From NCBI RefSeq assembly GCF_905220565.1, contig NC_059404.1, positions 8,522,472-8,586,471 of the forward strand: 64,000 bases of DNA. The letters run 5' to 3'. The position numbers and the translations under genes are program-made. Under the pieces are notes generated by a model. That model searched no databases, was not told the origin of the DNA, and saw only the letters and a program-made list of their open reading frames with translations. Source of the stretch: Melitaea cinxia. Lineage: Eukaryota; Arthropoda; Insecta; Lepidoptera; Nymphalidae. This document shows positions 12,101-27,100 of the stretch, one piece after another; position 1 is the first letter of the stretch; each line of letters begins with the position of its first letter.

Positions 12101-15100
12101 TAACTTAAAGATCATTTATTTCTCAAAAGAATACAATTCACTTACGTTTTTTTATGCCACTAGGTCGGCAAACAAGCGTACGGCTCACCTGATGGTAAGC
12201 GATTACCGTAGCTTATAGACACCTGCAACACCAGAAGCATCGCAAGTGCGTTGCCGACCCAATCCCCAACCCCCCCAGGAGCTCTGGTCGCCTTACTCAC
12301 CAACAGGAACACAATACTGCTTGAAAACAGTATTATTTAGCTGTGATCTTCTGTAAGGTCGAGGTACTACCCCAGTCGGTCTGCTCCATATTTTGAGCAG
12401 GAAATTCCTGCTGTGCCCTACCTCAGTAAGGCACAGTTACATGAGAATTTACAGATACAAATTAATAAAACTTAAATTATCACACTTAGAAAAACTTTGT
12501 GCAAACTTTTTATAAATAGTACATCAATAATAATGTAACATACAATTGTATGTAACGAAAAAGCTATTTTAAAGATATAAATGGTAAATAGTCATAGATC
12601 TGCGTTTGTTTTGTTTTTGCCGTGTAAATACTAAATGTCACTTTTGCCACTTGCCACAACGCAAATAGAGTTGGAACATACATCAGAGGTCGGCAGTGGC
12701 ACGTGGTTCAGGGAACACAGATTTAATTCACAGTCACAAGAGCTTGATAGAATACGAGGTAAGTTTGTTTAGAGCCTTTGGTATTTATACCTATATTATC
12801 TACTTTATTAGATAAGAACACGTTGATTTTTTTACAGTCATACCATTTTATAAATACACTTTTTCTTTCCATAATCTAAGGGTTTGTATAGAACTAAATA
12901 TTCTTTATTTATTATTATTTTTTTTTTACTATAACACAATAATTTTATATAAAAATGAAATAAGTAGTTCAATACCCGGGACGAATTGGCAGGATTTAAT
13001 GAAAAGTATTTAAATTATTTTCTATGTGTTGTGTCAGCGCTACGCAATGTTGTCTCGTTGTTTTCTATACATATCATACACCCAATATACACGTTATTTT
13101 ATCACGATTTAACAAATTTCCAACAGAATCAACATTATCAAGAGATCAGGATTCGGACGACGACTGGGAAGAGAAAGAAGCGTCTAGAACAATATCCGTC
13201 AAATTTACTGAAGACGTCCCCGAAGCGAAAGAGGTGAGCCTATGCTGTTGTCTCTTTCTATGTAAAAGAAAAGTTTATAGAAATGCTTCCAGAAAGTTCT
13301 ACGGACGAAATTATTGCCACGATATTAATATTAAAACTAGAAATCGATGTATAAAAGCGAGGTACTGGGTTAGAGACAATGTATATACTTTGTTTTCTAG
13401 ACAAAGAGCGTATTTAGCTTTGAGTTCAATATTAGTGGCATTAGAATAACGTTTTAATCAGAATTATAATACTACTGGTATTGTACATATGCAACACTAA
13501 TTAAATGCAAGGTATAATTGTATATTGCGGGTAACAAACAGACTATGTTTGTAATAAAATGATTATTTTTATTTATTTTTATTATTATGTTTTTAATAAA
13601 TATGCCATTTCTATTGGTTTATGTTTTATTTTTACTGCATGCTATATCATTAATTCACATCATTTAATACACTGGTGTGGGCTTAATTTAATATGATATT
13701 ATATATTTTATTCTAAATTCTAATTATTAAGTTATTTTGAAAATACGGATATACTTTAATTTTTATTTATGAATTTTTGGAAAAAAAAAACATATTTGTT
13801 TAAAATTATGTTCTTAATATTGTTATTTGGTTTATTTAATATTCTTATCACCCATTATATAATAAAGAAATATAAGAACTAATTATTGTTGCTGTTGAAT
13901 TTTATAACGTTATGTTCACTCAGTAATGTTATCTGGGCCAAAATATATTTTACGCTATCTCAGCATTAAATCAAGATAAAAACGGTAGACTCTACTTAGT
14001 TATAACTCTCAAATGTCTTATATTCAATATATCAAAAAATTCCAAGTAAATTAAAATAAATTAATAAATATTTAATTAATACCGTCTAATCTTTTTACAT
14101 CGTTTTATAAATAAACTCTTATTTCTATTCTCTGCTTTTATATATTTAACTATAATTATTTTTGTTTATTATTATTATTTTTTGTCTTTAATGTACTTCT
14201 ATAAATAGTAATTCGTAATGAAACAGGCAATGGGTAAATGAAACACAATACGAAAACTATGCTTATATTTCAAGACGATTTTAAAAATTAGACAGCTGAT
14301 GTCAGCGCCTACGATACACGCCTACAAACAGCATCTGGAACAAAAACATTACACGCATTTTTTGCTAAATTATATTTCCTGGATGAACTTATAGATTATA
14401 TTTCCTGATACTATAGATTTATATATCCTGTAGTGTACTCGAGATATTGTAAGAGCTATCCCACCTACAAAAAATGTTTAGTCTTCAGGCTAAAATAAAA
14501 AAAAATAAATAAAAAAAAATGTCATCGTTGAGTAAAATATTAAAAAAAGGTTGAAATTTCAAGGATGGGTAGAAATGGTTGTAGAACGGGTGCCAACCAG
14601 GGTTCCCCTAAATTACCAAAATTAGACGACACCTTTAAACTTTGGTTAAAATTGTTATTCCTGAAGAAACTTCTGAAAAACAAAAACAAGTTTGTAACGT
14701 ATTTTTAATTTAGTTTGTCATGCAACCGTGGAAAGGTCGGGGACACCGGGACATATTACAAATAGTGGCTCTTGACTATTTTTGCCTCGACGCCTCCGCC
14801 TGCCGAATTACATGGGACAATGTAGTGTTTGTATTTAAGGTCTCGTCGTTACATGAGGAAAGTGAGGAGACGACTCCGTCCGATTCGTTCTTCAGCGCAC
14901 AAACTATGCTAGGGCTGAGGCGGCCGTTAGACGTAGTTCGCAAGCTAGTTACCACGCAGCGGAGGACGTCACTGCAGAGACTCTCCTCCTCTATTACTAA
15001 CCTCACTGAGGTACACTCGTCACTACTGAGTGCAATCACATGCATCCTTCTAACGACCCCTATCGTTCCAATTCGTGACATAACGTGACCGTAAAAAAAA

Positions 15101-18100
15101 TGGTATGACTTTATAGAAATACCACTACCACTACATTCTGTCACTGACCGCGTTGACCGATCATGACCGGCAACGGATTCGCGATGAGAATTTTGTGTAC
15201 GTTGATACGTTCTATTGGACATAATACTAGTGTCGTTGCGTTTTTTTGCGATGTGCCTACGTGCATAGCATCGTCATGGTGTGAAACGGTCAAGTGAACG
15301 GAATTGTTCAAAACCATAAAACGGTGTTAAAAAAAATAAATGTCAATATATTTTTTTACGGATTGAAAATCCACATAAACTACAACTTAATTTATTAAAT
15401 GACATCTGAAATTGTATTATATTTTACACTTCGTTAATGGTAATGTTATAATTGACAAAGATTCAGTGATTGCACTCTAGTTACGCTCCATTTGCTGCCT
15501 CCACTAAGCCTTGTTAGTCCTTTGTTTTATAAAGGTTTAGTTGTTATGTCGCTGCGAGTAGTACACTATATCGAGATAAAATCGCATTATTTAGATAACA
15601 TTAGTTACGCATTACCTTTATTTTAAGATATTTTATAGTTTTTTTATCAATTAAACATGTACCTATTATTTCTGAAGCCACTATAAAAATTAACTCAGTA
15701 TCATTATTACAATTTTATATACTTCATATATAGCACATTTAATAAGACCGCATGCTGCATATTACTTACTACACTATATAAATTTTATACATAATTAAAA
15801 AACACGAAATGCACTTGTTTAGCTCCGTTACTGACACTCATAATTTTTATAGATTCAGTTATATTCAAGTTATCTAGAACACGTAGCACTATTTGCACTG
15901 CACTTATGATGGATCACTCTGGATTCCGTGAGGCGCGTCGTTTTGCCGCAGAGGTGAAGTAGCGTGTGATATCATATCCTGTGATTCACGTCGCGTAGTC
16001 TTATTAGCTTGACGAGTTTAATAGGTTAAATAGCAATTGGAGTTTTTAATTGTTGTCATGTTTAGGACCTTGTGTATATTACCAAAAATATGTGGAAATA
16101 AAAACTTCATTTTAGTCATGCAATAATGAATCTTATCGATACGTAAATGTATTATTTCGATCATTATCCAGTATAGTACATTACATTTTATATAATATAT
16201 GTATATTACACAAAATCATTGCTATGGTGTTTTTTTTCTAGAATGTCAGCGAAGTTCATGTCTGAATATGCTTGTTTTATTTACTTTTTTTTAATGATGC
16301 ACTAGTTACGATTGAGGTGAAGTTGCGTTTGGAAATTATGTGGCTTTACTCAAATATAATGTCGTTATGTATATTTTAAAGCATTAATTTTTGCTTTTAA
16401 GTTAATTTTTTTTTTTGATAGAGTGAAGATTTTCTGCAATAAAAAAACTCATTATAGCATGTGCATGCAATTCTCAAGTCACCGCGACGTTTTTATATTT
16501 CTTTTCTCCTTAGAAATCCATTTGAATATTTAAGAACAAAACGTTAATTATTATTTATTTTTCAGACACCGTTCGTTCGTCAGAACACGCCACATCCTAA
16601 GGATTTGAAGGCGAAGGCTGTGAAATTGTTTTCAAGGACGCCCGAACAGCAACCTCAAGAGAAGGTTAACGAACCGCCGACGACCAATGGACTGGTCAAG
16701 TCACCTCCCGAGCCCGTTCAGGCTGTAGAAGTGATAGAAGTAAACATTTTTAATAAGTGCAAGTAATAATAGTGTACAATACGCAACAAATTAAAGGTAT
16801 TTTAGATAAGGTAATAAGCTGAAAGTTGTGTTGAGTTTAAAAACATTTTCGACTGCTGTAACTCAAGAGTTGTTAAAATATAGTATAGGCATATTTATAT
16901 TGTAAAAAAAAATTGGTTGCCTGTAAAGTCGGTATACGGGCGAAAGTTTTACGTGACAACGACTTTGAGTGGTAAAATAATTTTAATGTGAATATTCATT
17001 CGTATAGTAGGAAGAAGGATGAAATAATAGTAACAATTTAAAACATTTATTTATACAAAGAATTATATTTAAAACATTAATTTATACAAAGAATCTCGCA
17101 CTGAATTTCATTCACTTTTTATGTCTGTCTCTCTCGCTCTTAGGCGGGCTAACCATGCCCGCGTGCCTCTCACTCGCTCTCATTGTGAGCGCATAACGTG
17201 AGCGGAGCGTAACGCAGTTTCTTGAAGTGTCACCCGGCAAACCAATTTATAAGACGTTGTCACGTCAAAACTTAAGAGTTATATTTGAATGCCTTAATCT
17301 CAGAATGATTATCCCATATTCAAAACTACATGATATGATCTATTTTAAAAATGTCACAAGGCCTATATAGCAGTAGTTAATAATATGATTTATAAATATC
17401 CTCTGTTATTACACAAATGAGCGCTAAATTACAAATTAGGTTATCTCGTGTACTAAAGCGTAGATGTTAGTTTATAGTTTATCTCGTTAACATAGTTTCC
17501 AGCGCCGAATATTATAAGTATCTGCCGCAAAACTAGGTTCACATGAAATATTCTAACTTAGCGGACATTAAAAATTTAGTTTATATTATGTTTACTGAGT
17601 TAAAAAAGATTAAAGAAGTAACTAAAGTTACTATTTTCTATACAGAGAGGGACAGGTAGCTCATAATTAATTATTTCTCATCTCATATTCATTTCAAATT
17701 CGCAGAGCAAAATAGTGATTTCGCGTATTATTGTAACATGTTCAGAAATATTGTTTATTAAATAAAATACAATTTTCATCCGATAAGTAAGAGTTTGACC
17801 TTACTTGGGGTCTTAGACTATGTGAGCGCGTTCAACCAAACAAACTCTTCAGCTTTATTATCTTACTAAAGATACAACATTTGCGGAAATCTTTTACTCA
17901 CTGTGAGTTGTCTCAAAAAAAAAAAAACGACTTAAATTAACATCGACAAGTAATACGACGTGGGTAGTCGAAAACAGTAAATTAAATACGTTAATAATTT
18001 CGGGTTAACTCAAAAACTACTTGGCAGATTAAATTTAAATGGGACCACGCGATAAGCACCCGATTTGATTTAAAAAAGAATTATCAAAATCGGCACATCC

Positions 18101-21100
18101 AGTAAAAATTATAAGGTAAAACACAAAATACAATCGAATTGAGAACCTCCTTCTTGTTTTAAGTCGGTTAAAATGGATTTAATGTATATTTATTATACGA
18201 CCAGCCGGTGCCACAGCAAGTGTTAAACGAAGATAAAGATGAAGAGAGTGACACTCAAACGCTTCAAGACAAAGAGTCGTCGGAGCCCGAAAACGAAGAC
18301 GATGACTCTGAGGAACTTGAGGTAGGTTTAACTTGTATTGTATAATTAATATTTTTGTTTATAGGTATTTAAGATAAATGATATACAATATTTGGAATTA
18401 TAAAGTACGTAAATATGAGTTTAAAACGTGTTTTGCTCAGAGTCATTGAACTGTTAATTTCTTTTTTTTTTAAGTTGAATTGCAAGTAATAATTTATTTA
18501 ATTTTAAATGTCCAACGATTTTTAGTTGTCGAAGGTTTTATTCATAAAGGTTTTTTTTTTTTTAATTGTGCCCTGGAAATATTGTTGTCCTCTTGTTAAT
18601 GGTAATTGTCTCGCTTTTGTATTGATACGTTCAAATTTTTTTTTATTTAACCTAGCACTGAATATTTAATTTTGGTAACAGAAGTAAAATTATTAAAACA
18701 GTAAAATATGGAAATGGAGATACGCTTATAAAATGTACTAACTGGGAAATGGAATGGATATAATTAACAAAATACTATTACTTATCTGTTTTTTGTTTAC
18801 TTATGTCGCTTATTGCATATACTGCTGTTATTTCTCGGGTCTAGCCAAGTCTTCTATAGTATATTTATTTCAATTGAGATTCGTTTATCACTATTTATAA
18901 ATGCCTTCAGAGACAAAAGTAAATACGTAAACAGAAAGTAATTGGGGTCGATGTCATAGAATCGATATATGAATGTGTAGCGGAAAAATAGACCAAAACA
19001 TCTTATTGGATTAGTAAAGTTACTGTAATAAGGAACTTGCGAACTGTAAGGAATAATTATACTAATAAGATATGTAAATGCGAACTTATGAAACACCACG
19101 TTCTTTAATACCTATTTTTGATTTTAATATATGACTTCTAAAGTAAATATGACAATGTTATTATTTGAAAAACTAATATGGCTTCATTTTTTACATTTGA
19201 TGTGAAAGACAGAAATAAATATAATTGCTTCAACCCCAATCTTACACATTTTCATTTTTATGCCTTATGAAGATCACAGCTAAATAACACTGCTTTTAAG
19301 TAGTGCGGATTTCCTGCTCCGAGTAAGGTGGCCAGAGCTCCTGGGGAGGGTCGGGAGTAGGGTCGGCATACGGTAACCGCTTACTATCATTTTTGTTTGT
19401 CGACCTAGTTGTATAAATAAAATAATCAAAACTCATAAAATTGTTTCTTTTTGTTTTTAGTAACTTTTTCAAATATTTATCTTATTACATACAGAAGCGG
19501 TACTAATCGAGTTATCGTGTAAATTTAATCCCTTGTGCTATTGCTAATTGCTATTCTTGTAACTAGAACTCGAAATGTGGATTCCATAATGGATAACAAA
19601 AATGCACATACCCTAACAACAACAACAAGCCCTAAGCCAAATAGACATACGGACAGACAATGGAGTAATAAGTTTTTATTTGCACTCTTCGCTTATTGAC
19701 TCTAAAAAATTGCGTGTGTACAAAGTACACATGTCAGAAGTGAAACGTCTTTGGATAACTAATTTTTAAGTCTCGTTCATATTTATACAAATCTAAAGCT
19801 TTAGATTTCCGTTCCAGCGCCATCTAGTTAGTTTACAATGTAATACTATCTAGTACACGCTAGGTGGTTGTTTTTCGTCAAAAAGTTGTACATCTTCGTG
19901 ACGCTAATATTATTATTATTAAGTTTCATCTGTAAAATTTTATCCTCATGCGCCTAAAGAAGTTTCACTTCAAAAATTATAATAAGAATGATATTTGGAA
20001 GCCACAAAAAAGTAATTACGAGTAAGTAGAGAGTTCGCAAACTCCTTAATAATAAAAAAACGGTCGTACCCGCTGTCCGTATATGGCTCGAGTGATACCG
20101 AGCGGAGGACAGCGCGGGCGGCGCGTGACGTGGTCGGCCAAATATAATAAATAAATATTTGCACATTAAAAAGAAGAACAAAAAAAAAAAAACAGTACAG
20201 TAACAAAGTTCGCAAACTCCTCAATAACAAAGATTTGGTGGATCCGCTATACGTATATGTCGTATATCGACTCGTGTGACGTTGTGCGGGTGTGGGTAGC
20301 GCGAGCGGCGCGTGGCGTGGTCGGGGGTGCGCGAGTGCGGCGCGCGCGCCGGCGGCCGCCTGCACCGCCGCGACACGCCGCACCACCTCAAGAACAAGCG
20401 CGTCACGCCGATCGACGCGGCCCGCGCGCGCGATCTCATTGCGCAGGTGCTCACACACACCACACGTCTTAGGGGTCGTCCGGAAATCACGTGGGGCTCG
20501 AGGGGGGGGGGGGATAATGGAAACGTCTTATGACCTGTTTTAATACTCTATCTCTGAATTAGCTTACTAGAGGTAGAAGTTTGACGTAAAATCCATGAAA
20601 ATTGTGTCAAATATCTATCACTGGTAGGCAAAACTAGATATGATGAGGTTATTAAAAACAGCTGTTAAGGGTCGTCCATTTTTCATTTTTTGTAAAAAAT
20701 CACCTATTTGTTTTTCTCTGAACGCGTCATTTCCAAACCAAAGAACCAGCGAACACACTGCAATCATATTATCTGTCTAGGAATTTGTATCAAATAATAT
20801 ATCAGTCTGATTATATCTGTATTTAAAGATAATATTCTGAAAATTTGTGAATATTATTCACAAAACACACATGTGAATTATGGTAGGGGGGAGGGGGTAG
20901 TCTTAAACCTCACCATATATCACCAAGGGGGAATAGGGGGTTAAAAAGTTGCTAGAAACATCACGTGATTAATGAACGACCCCTTACGTTACTGAACGAT
21001 CTGAGTCGTGTGGCGGACTTGCTTGATCAAACCGAAGATTGAACATATTAGATCAACACCGTTCTCATCTCTTACTCCTTCTGAAATATTGTTTGACAAT

Positions 21101-24100
21101 ATATGTATACGTCAAACTATTCATTCAAAATTGTAAGTTTTTAAATATCGTACTTCAATTTAGATCTTTTTTGATAAGCGTCAGCTTACACATTAAAATC
21201 ATGTTTAATTAAAACAATCAAATGCGTTAAAGTTTGCCCAACGGTTTGATCGTTTTGCAGTGCGCCTTAACATTGCCTGTGCTTAGTTCAGTTGCTTCCT
21301 CAATCTCTTTGGTTTCGGTGCATTTCAATAGAATTTGTCTGAAATCCAAGCGCAATTCTCGATAACTTGTAACGAGAACACCTGTGAGTATTACCGTCGA
21401 ATAATGCTCGGATATGACTTTGTATCATCCAAACTGGAGGACAAAGTTCAATATGGCTGAAACGTAATTATTGAACTCTCTCTTGGACCTTACTTTTTAC
21501 AGCAGTTTTCTCATTATGTGTTTCTCAGCATCTCATTAGTTTGATACTAAACAGTTTTTTAAAGAAAGGGTATTATTATCATTTTATAGCTTAAATGCAG
21601 CAATTTGCATTTTTTTTTTGTTCGTTATATAAGTGTTTAACAAGGAAATAACACAAGAATAGAAAAAAATAATCTAAGAAATGCACAAAATTGATTTGGA
21701 AATGTAGATCCCTTTTTGTATATCTTATAAAGCGAAAATAAAAGTATTCAAATGAACTGTACAAAATCTATTGAAGTGAGCTATGAATACTTTGCTTTGT
21801 TGTTTCACTCTATTCAAGACTGCTTTATCGGTCGATCGGTAAATTAATTACGATTTACGTCCTATTAATCTTACTGTTCTATTCGTTGTCGAACGAACTT
21901 AACCGACTTTTTGAGTCCGCGTAATAGATTAAACAAAATACAGACTATAAAGTTTATATTAAAACTAATCGGCCGATAAAAATCTGAAAATATATAAATA
22001 GAAACTGTTATCTGTACCTAATGTGTGATAGTATTTCTTGTTTACTAACTACTTATCTTCTTTAAATAATACCATAAAATTATTACAGTTATGAGGCTGA
22101 TTAATAACTGTTAAATTAAATTAATCGTTTAGTTAAAAAACAATATATATTTTTATTTCTCTCTTTTAATTAATGCATTTTTTTTAAATATGCTGATCTA
22201 TCACTGGAAACTGTTTATCTTAAGTATTTGCCCTGTTTGAGATTGTCTATGAACTGTTCTTTTGATAAAAATTAACGAATTAAAAACACTAAATATGAAG
22301 GGCTTGAAAGTAGATTAATCTGACAACTTTCCCGAAAAATATTTCAATATCACAAGTTTTCTTTTATTATCAAAGTCTTGTTCTCATCATTGTTTAATTT
22401 TAAAACTTGCATGACAAACCAAAAGAATATAATATATAATTTAATTTTTATATGTGGAAAGTATTTATTAAGACTTTAATCTAATAAATGTTGCGATGTA
22501 GTATTGTGTGTATAAATTTTGTTTTTAAATGATATGATATTTTGCATGAACCATTTCATTCGTTTAATGTTGATGGTATTATTTTAATTCCTGTAGGTAC
22601 TTATGCTTTATTCTAAACTGCAACATAGTATCAAAATGATCCTAAAAATTTGCAATGCTTAACATTTTAAACGTGTGAACAAAAATATTTTGATATCTAG
22701 AAATATATCAAACGCGTATCGCGTTTTTGTTTTTATTAAAAGAAAGCTTGTATTTATTATTACCGAACGAATTAAGAAAGTGCAACGTAATCGTATTTCA
22801 ATTATCTTTATCATGTATACATTATGTACGTAGCACACTGCCTATTTACCTTTAACAACATTTCTTGTATAATAAAAAGAACGAGAAACAAGAATTTCGG
22901 TAATAAGAAATATAAGTCCATTACAATATAAAATCAGGAAAGTAAAACTAATTATATATAAGGTATAAATAAACCCATTACTTTCGCTTACAGTATACCG
23001 TTACATTAAACCGTGACTATAAAGCGCATGATTGTTCGTGTGATCTCTGAGAACTTTAATGTTTTATTGTTGGTTTTAGTAGCATGTGATTCTCATTTTT
23101 TTAAACAATTTAAGAGCAATTAGCAGAATTTTTTTATGCTTTTGTTTGGCATTTGTTTTCGGATAGTAGTTACTAACGTCTTATATTTTAAAAAAAAGCA
23201 GTATTTACATTTTATACACAGTTTTAATAACCGTTTGTGATTACATTTTCTATTTTATTATAGGAGATAGGCCTATCATATGGATACTATCTAACTTCTA
23301 TAATTGTAGCTAATTTTATGGTGAAAATGTCGCTCGTGAAGTAGTGCGTATATGCGTTTTTATCTAAATGCTCGCATTTTGTTTGTTTAGTTATGTATAT
23401 ACCATCGTGCTACAGAGTGCAAGCGGACGTGCGGTCACGTTAGAATTTCTTATTCGCGAAGAAAAAGAGAAGACAATGGATTCGTGAGACCTTTGTTAGA
23501 AGTGCATTTTGAAGTAACGCTATTCCTATTAACACTTAGTCAGGATTTTGCTCTCGAAGCAATCTAATATTTGATGCAAAGGGCATATCTTACTTCTCTC
23601 GTTAAAAATAGCGTCTAAAATTTTCTTTCAAATAAAAGTAGGTTAAGACCCGGAATGAGTTAATAAACAATAAATTTGCCGGCGAATCGGTCCGTTTCTG
23701 TGGGCACGACTCAACCGTGGGTAATTGTTAGAATACTGCGGCTGTTACGGGCTGATGCGCGCGGGCCCTCGACCACATCATTCGTAGTAGACCCTCCGAG
23801 AAGTTTGCAGAAATGACTCTCTGGCACCGCACGTCTGCTAGAAATGCTACATTTACTTGGAATAAACGATGAGTGAAGTGAACTTTCCCCGATTTGAGCG
23901 ACAATTAAATAAAATTAGCAACTTCTTAGTACCGTTTAGCCGTATACGTCAATACTCGATAAAATGAGGTGCTTGAAAACAGCGGGTGGATGGATCGCCC
24001 GGGTGAGATACGTTCGTGAGAGAGATATTCAGAGCAAGATTTCAATTTAGATATGGCTGCACTTTATTTGGCTTGTCTCGCTTGTGTTTTTGTAATACTA

Positions 24101-27100
24101 TGATAGTGCAACTTCTAATTCGTGTATTTTAAACTTTGGTACCTTTCGTTTATGTCTGCATACCATGTTTTTGTATTGATAACACGCTTTGATGTTGTGT
24201 TAGCGTTAACAAAATAAATTATAAACGTAATTAATAATAAACGTTGAGAAAATTCTTAATGAAATAATTTTTTACAGGCAATCAAAAAACGAGAACAACC
24301 CGAACTTAAAACAGACGACGACATTTTGGAAGATATCCCCGACGGTAAGTATCTCTGATTTACTATTTATTCGATTATAAAAACGTATGTTATTTACTTA
24401 ACTCGCTACTCGCTAAGACGGATACATTAACGGTTGAGAGAGCACAGTGTAGCGGAAATGAAATACTTTGCTTATGTACTGTACGAGTATATATTAATAC
24501 ATTATCGTTTTACACAAGCTGAGGGATATTTAAACAATGCGAGTGTAATGGGATTGCGGGGTATGGGGACATAGTGCACGATGTTTCTGAGATAGCAGTT
24601 GCGAGATTGTTTCACGCGATCGTGACCACATTCGCCCGTAATGATCACGAGCATCGCTTCAAACCCGTCACTCGCAAGTTCGTTGCTCGAAATCTCACTG
24701 AATTTAATTTTTAAACCAACTAAGGCTCGGTAACTGTTTATGTATTTTAATATTTAAAAATATATATAATAATGCTTTAATACCAAATTAAAAGTTATTT
24801 CAGTCATCGTTTAAACTTTTAAATGATAAAATGATACTTTATCACTAAAACTGGTTAAGAAGACTTTTCAAAGCTTTAATATTAACAAAGTACGGAATCT
24901 ATGTCATTATTATTTTTTGTTCCGAAATAAGTTAACAATGAATTTAGTACGCAATGTTTGCTATGGTCGTATAGTCGGTATCGCAACGTTATCAGCTTAT
25001 CTAGCACTCGACGTGCCATTCCGTAGCGCACGCGCAGTATTCCGATCACCTGTGCTGCGTTTATTCTGAAAATCCGAATTCCGATTCATAAGATCGTGCT
25101 AATTGACATACGTACGTAGCGTGACGCGTCGTGTAAACTATGCAATAGAAAATTTAGTATATCTATTCAATATTGATTGTGATTTCGTCGCGCGATCTCG
25201 TTGTACTTTTATTTTGTTGTATATAAATTTATCGAACGTTTATAAACATGATTGTCAAAAGTGATCAAGTGTTTCTCAGTGAACGCTAGAAAAGTATAAT
25301 TTAATTATATGTTAACGTGTTATTTTTCCTGTTTTTAATTACTATCGAACAAGATTAAGCGATATTGAAATAAAAGAATAGTGATATTAGTGAATCATAC
25401 GACTTCCTGCGATCAATTGGTATTTTTTTTTGTCCGAGGTTGTAGCGCGCGTTATATGAACCTCTGTTCGTTCGAAAACATCGCACTAACTCAGGCTCTG
25501 TCTGATCTGAAGGTCAAGTCTCGGTATTGTTACATTAATATCTTTGTAAATATGTCATGTGACTGGCTCGTACTATTTATCGATACATGTTGTTATTATA
25601 CTCTTACACGAAAGTCGTGATTTACTTCACTTTTCAATTGTCGGCTTACTCGCTGTAATTGATCAAGCGACGTACTTTCGCTGTGTTGCAGACGTATAAT
25701 TTCTAAGCGAATATATTCATTACTGTATTTACAGAGTAATATTGACAATACAATGTCATGATTGTTTCTTATATATTGGAATACGTTTTATGTAATATAT
25801 TTTAAGTCGACATATAAACTTTGTATTTTTGTTAAGATTGATTAATACATATAGAAAAAAATAGCAGTAAGTATATAATTTAATGTACTTAAACCTCAGC
25901 ATTTACCACACCCGCTTCAGATAGCATAATCACATCAGTCGATAATTCTTTTATCGACTTATATTATAATAGCGACGCGCCCCGGCTTCGCACGGTTGCA
26001 AAAACTATCAGTTTTCCTCTACTAGCCTTCCTCTATAATCACCCTATTTACTAAAGAAAACTGCATCAAAGTCCGTTGCGTAGTTTTAAAGATCTAAGCA
26101 TACAGACAGCGGTAAGCTACTTTGTTTTATACTATGTAATGATAAATTGAATAAAAATAATAAACAATTTAGTAGGTAGGTACGTAGTGCATGTTATATG
26201 TCTGCAATACAATCGTAAAATCAATGAAATTTTTACTCGCACATAAAATGATGTATATATTTGAAGTTGTAACAATTATTCGTCACGAATGTAGATATGT
26301 CAAACCTGTATAACACATGTTATTGAACTGACGTTATCTTATCGGCACCAATAATAACGATTCGCTCGAGACTCGTTCCTGTAGTGACCAGGAATCTTTT
26401 ACTTCGACCGCATGACTCTTGTGTTACCCTTGTATCTATGGTCGAGTCAAAGTAATTACTTGAGTAAAAGTCGTTACTTAAGTAGTCGTTTTTATACTAT
26501 AAACAAGAATTTGAATGAAGTAAGAACTGTCAAAAGTAAGAATACTTGGCCAAGTAATAGTCGTCAATTTCACTACTTAAGTAACGTACAGTGCTCAGCC
26601 AATGCAATTTTAGTACATTTTTAGGTTATTTCATTAACTGTCTCTCGGTCTGTGGTATTATTTACGTTGTGTTGTGGAAAATAAAACAGAATTCGTATCA
26701 TAATGGAACAAATAGATACTTTATTTGCAAGTTTGGATAATGTAACTGCTGATCCATTGGAAGATGTCGAAAATAGTATTCGTGTAATTGAACCTCGAGT
26801 ATACAAAATTTATTTTCGCGATAGAGACCCCCTTCATGAGTATACAGAATCAGATTTTAAGAAGAGATTTCGTTTTGGAAAAAATGTCGTTATGAATGTA
26901 ATATTACCAATGATTATCGATAACATTCGCTATGAAACACAAAGAGGTCTTCCTATCTCCCCAGAATGTCAACTCCTTACAGCATTAAGGTTTTATGCTA
27001 CAGGTAACTTCCAAACCGTAAGTGGAGACCTCATACATATATCCCAATCAACAGTTTGCAATATTGTACAAAAAGTAAGTCGCTCATTAGCTCATCAAAT

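Larger units (their letters stand above)
11042..13126 (+). other. scrib intron (2.1 kb)
   Basis: This intron contains the young interspersed repeat copy at 12155-12430 and the candidate cassette exon at 12669-12758. The remainder is AT-rich without recognisable features. Confidence 0.85.
13234..16565 (+). other. scrib intron (3.3 kb)
   Basis: It holds the possible Harbinger relic just after the donor and a candidate cassette exon at 14840-15010 in a local GC-richer island (about 14700-15250). The rest (13450-14700, 15250-16560) is AT-rich with nothing recognised. Confidence 0.8.
18322..20299 (+). other. scrib intron (2.0 kb)
   Basis: It holds an old reverse-strand copy of the short interspersed repeat (19259-19420) and, near the 3' end, a decayed duplicate of the next exon's start (20033-20137). 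The remainder is AT-rich and featureless. Confidence 0.8.

Noticed and set aside
14776..15222. 148-codon minus-strand ORF
   Set aside because: It is antisense to the GC-rich candidate cassette exon; no recognisable protein pattern.
20257..20543. Alternative-frame ORFs over exon 9
   Set aside because: GC-rich sequence opens all frames; only the frame with LHRRDTPHHLKNKRV agrees with Scribble.
25381..25620. 79-codon ORF in the large intron
   Set aside because: It has no in-frame splice donor matching exon 11 and no recognisable pattern; hydrophobic residues reflect T-rich DNA.
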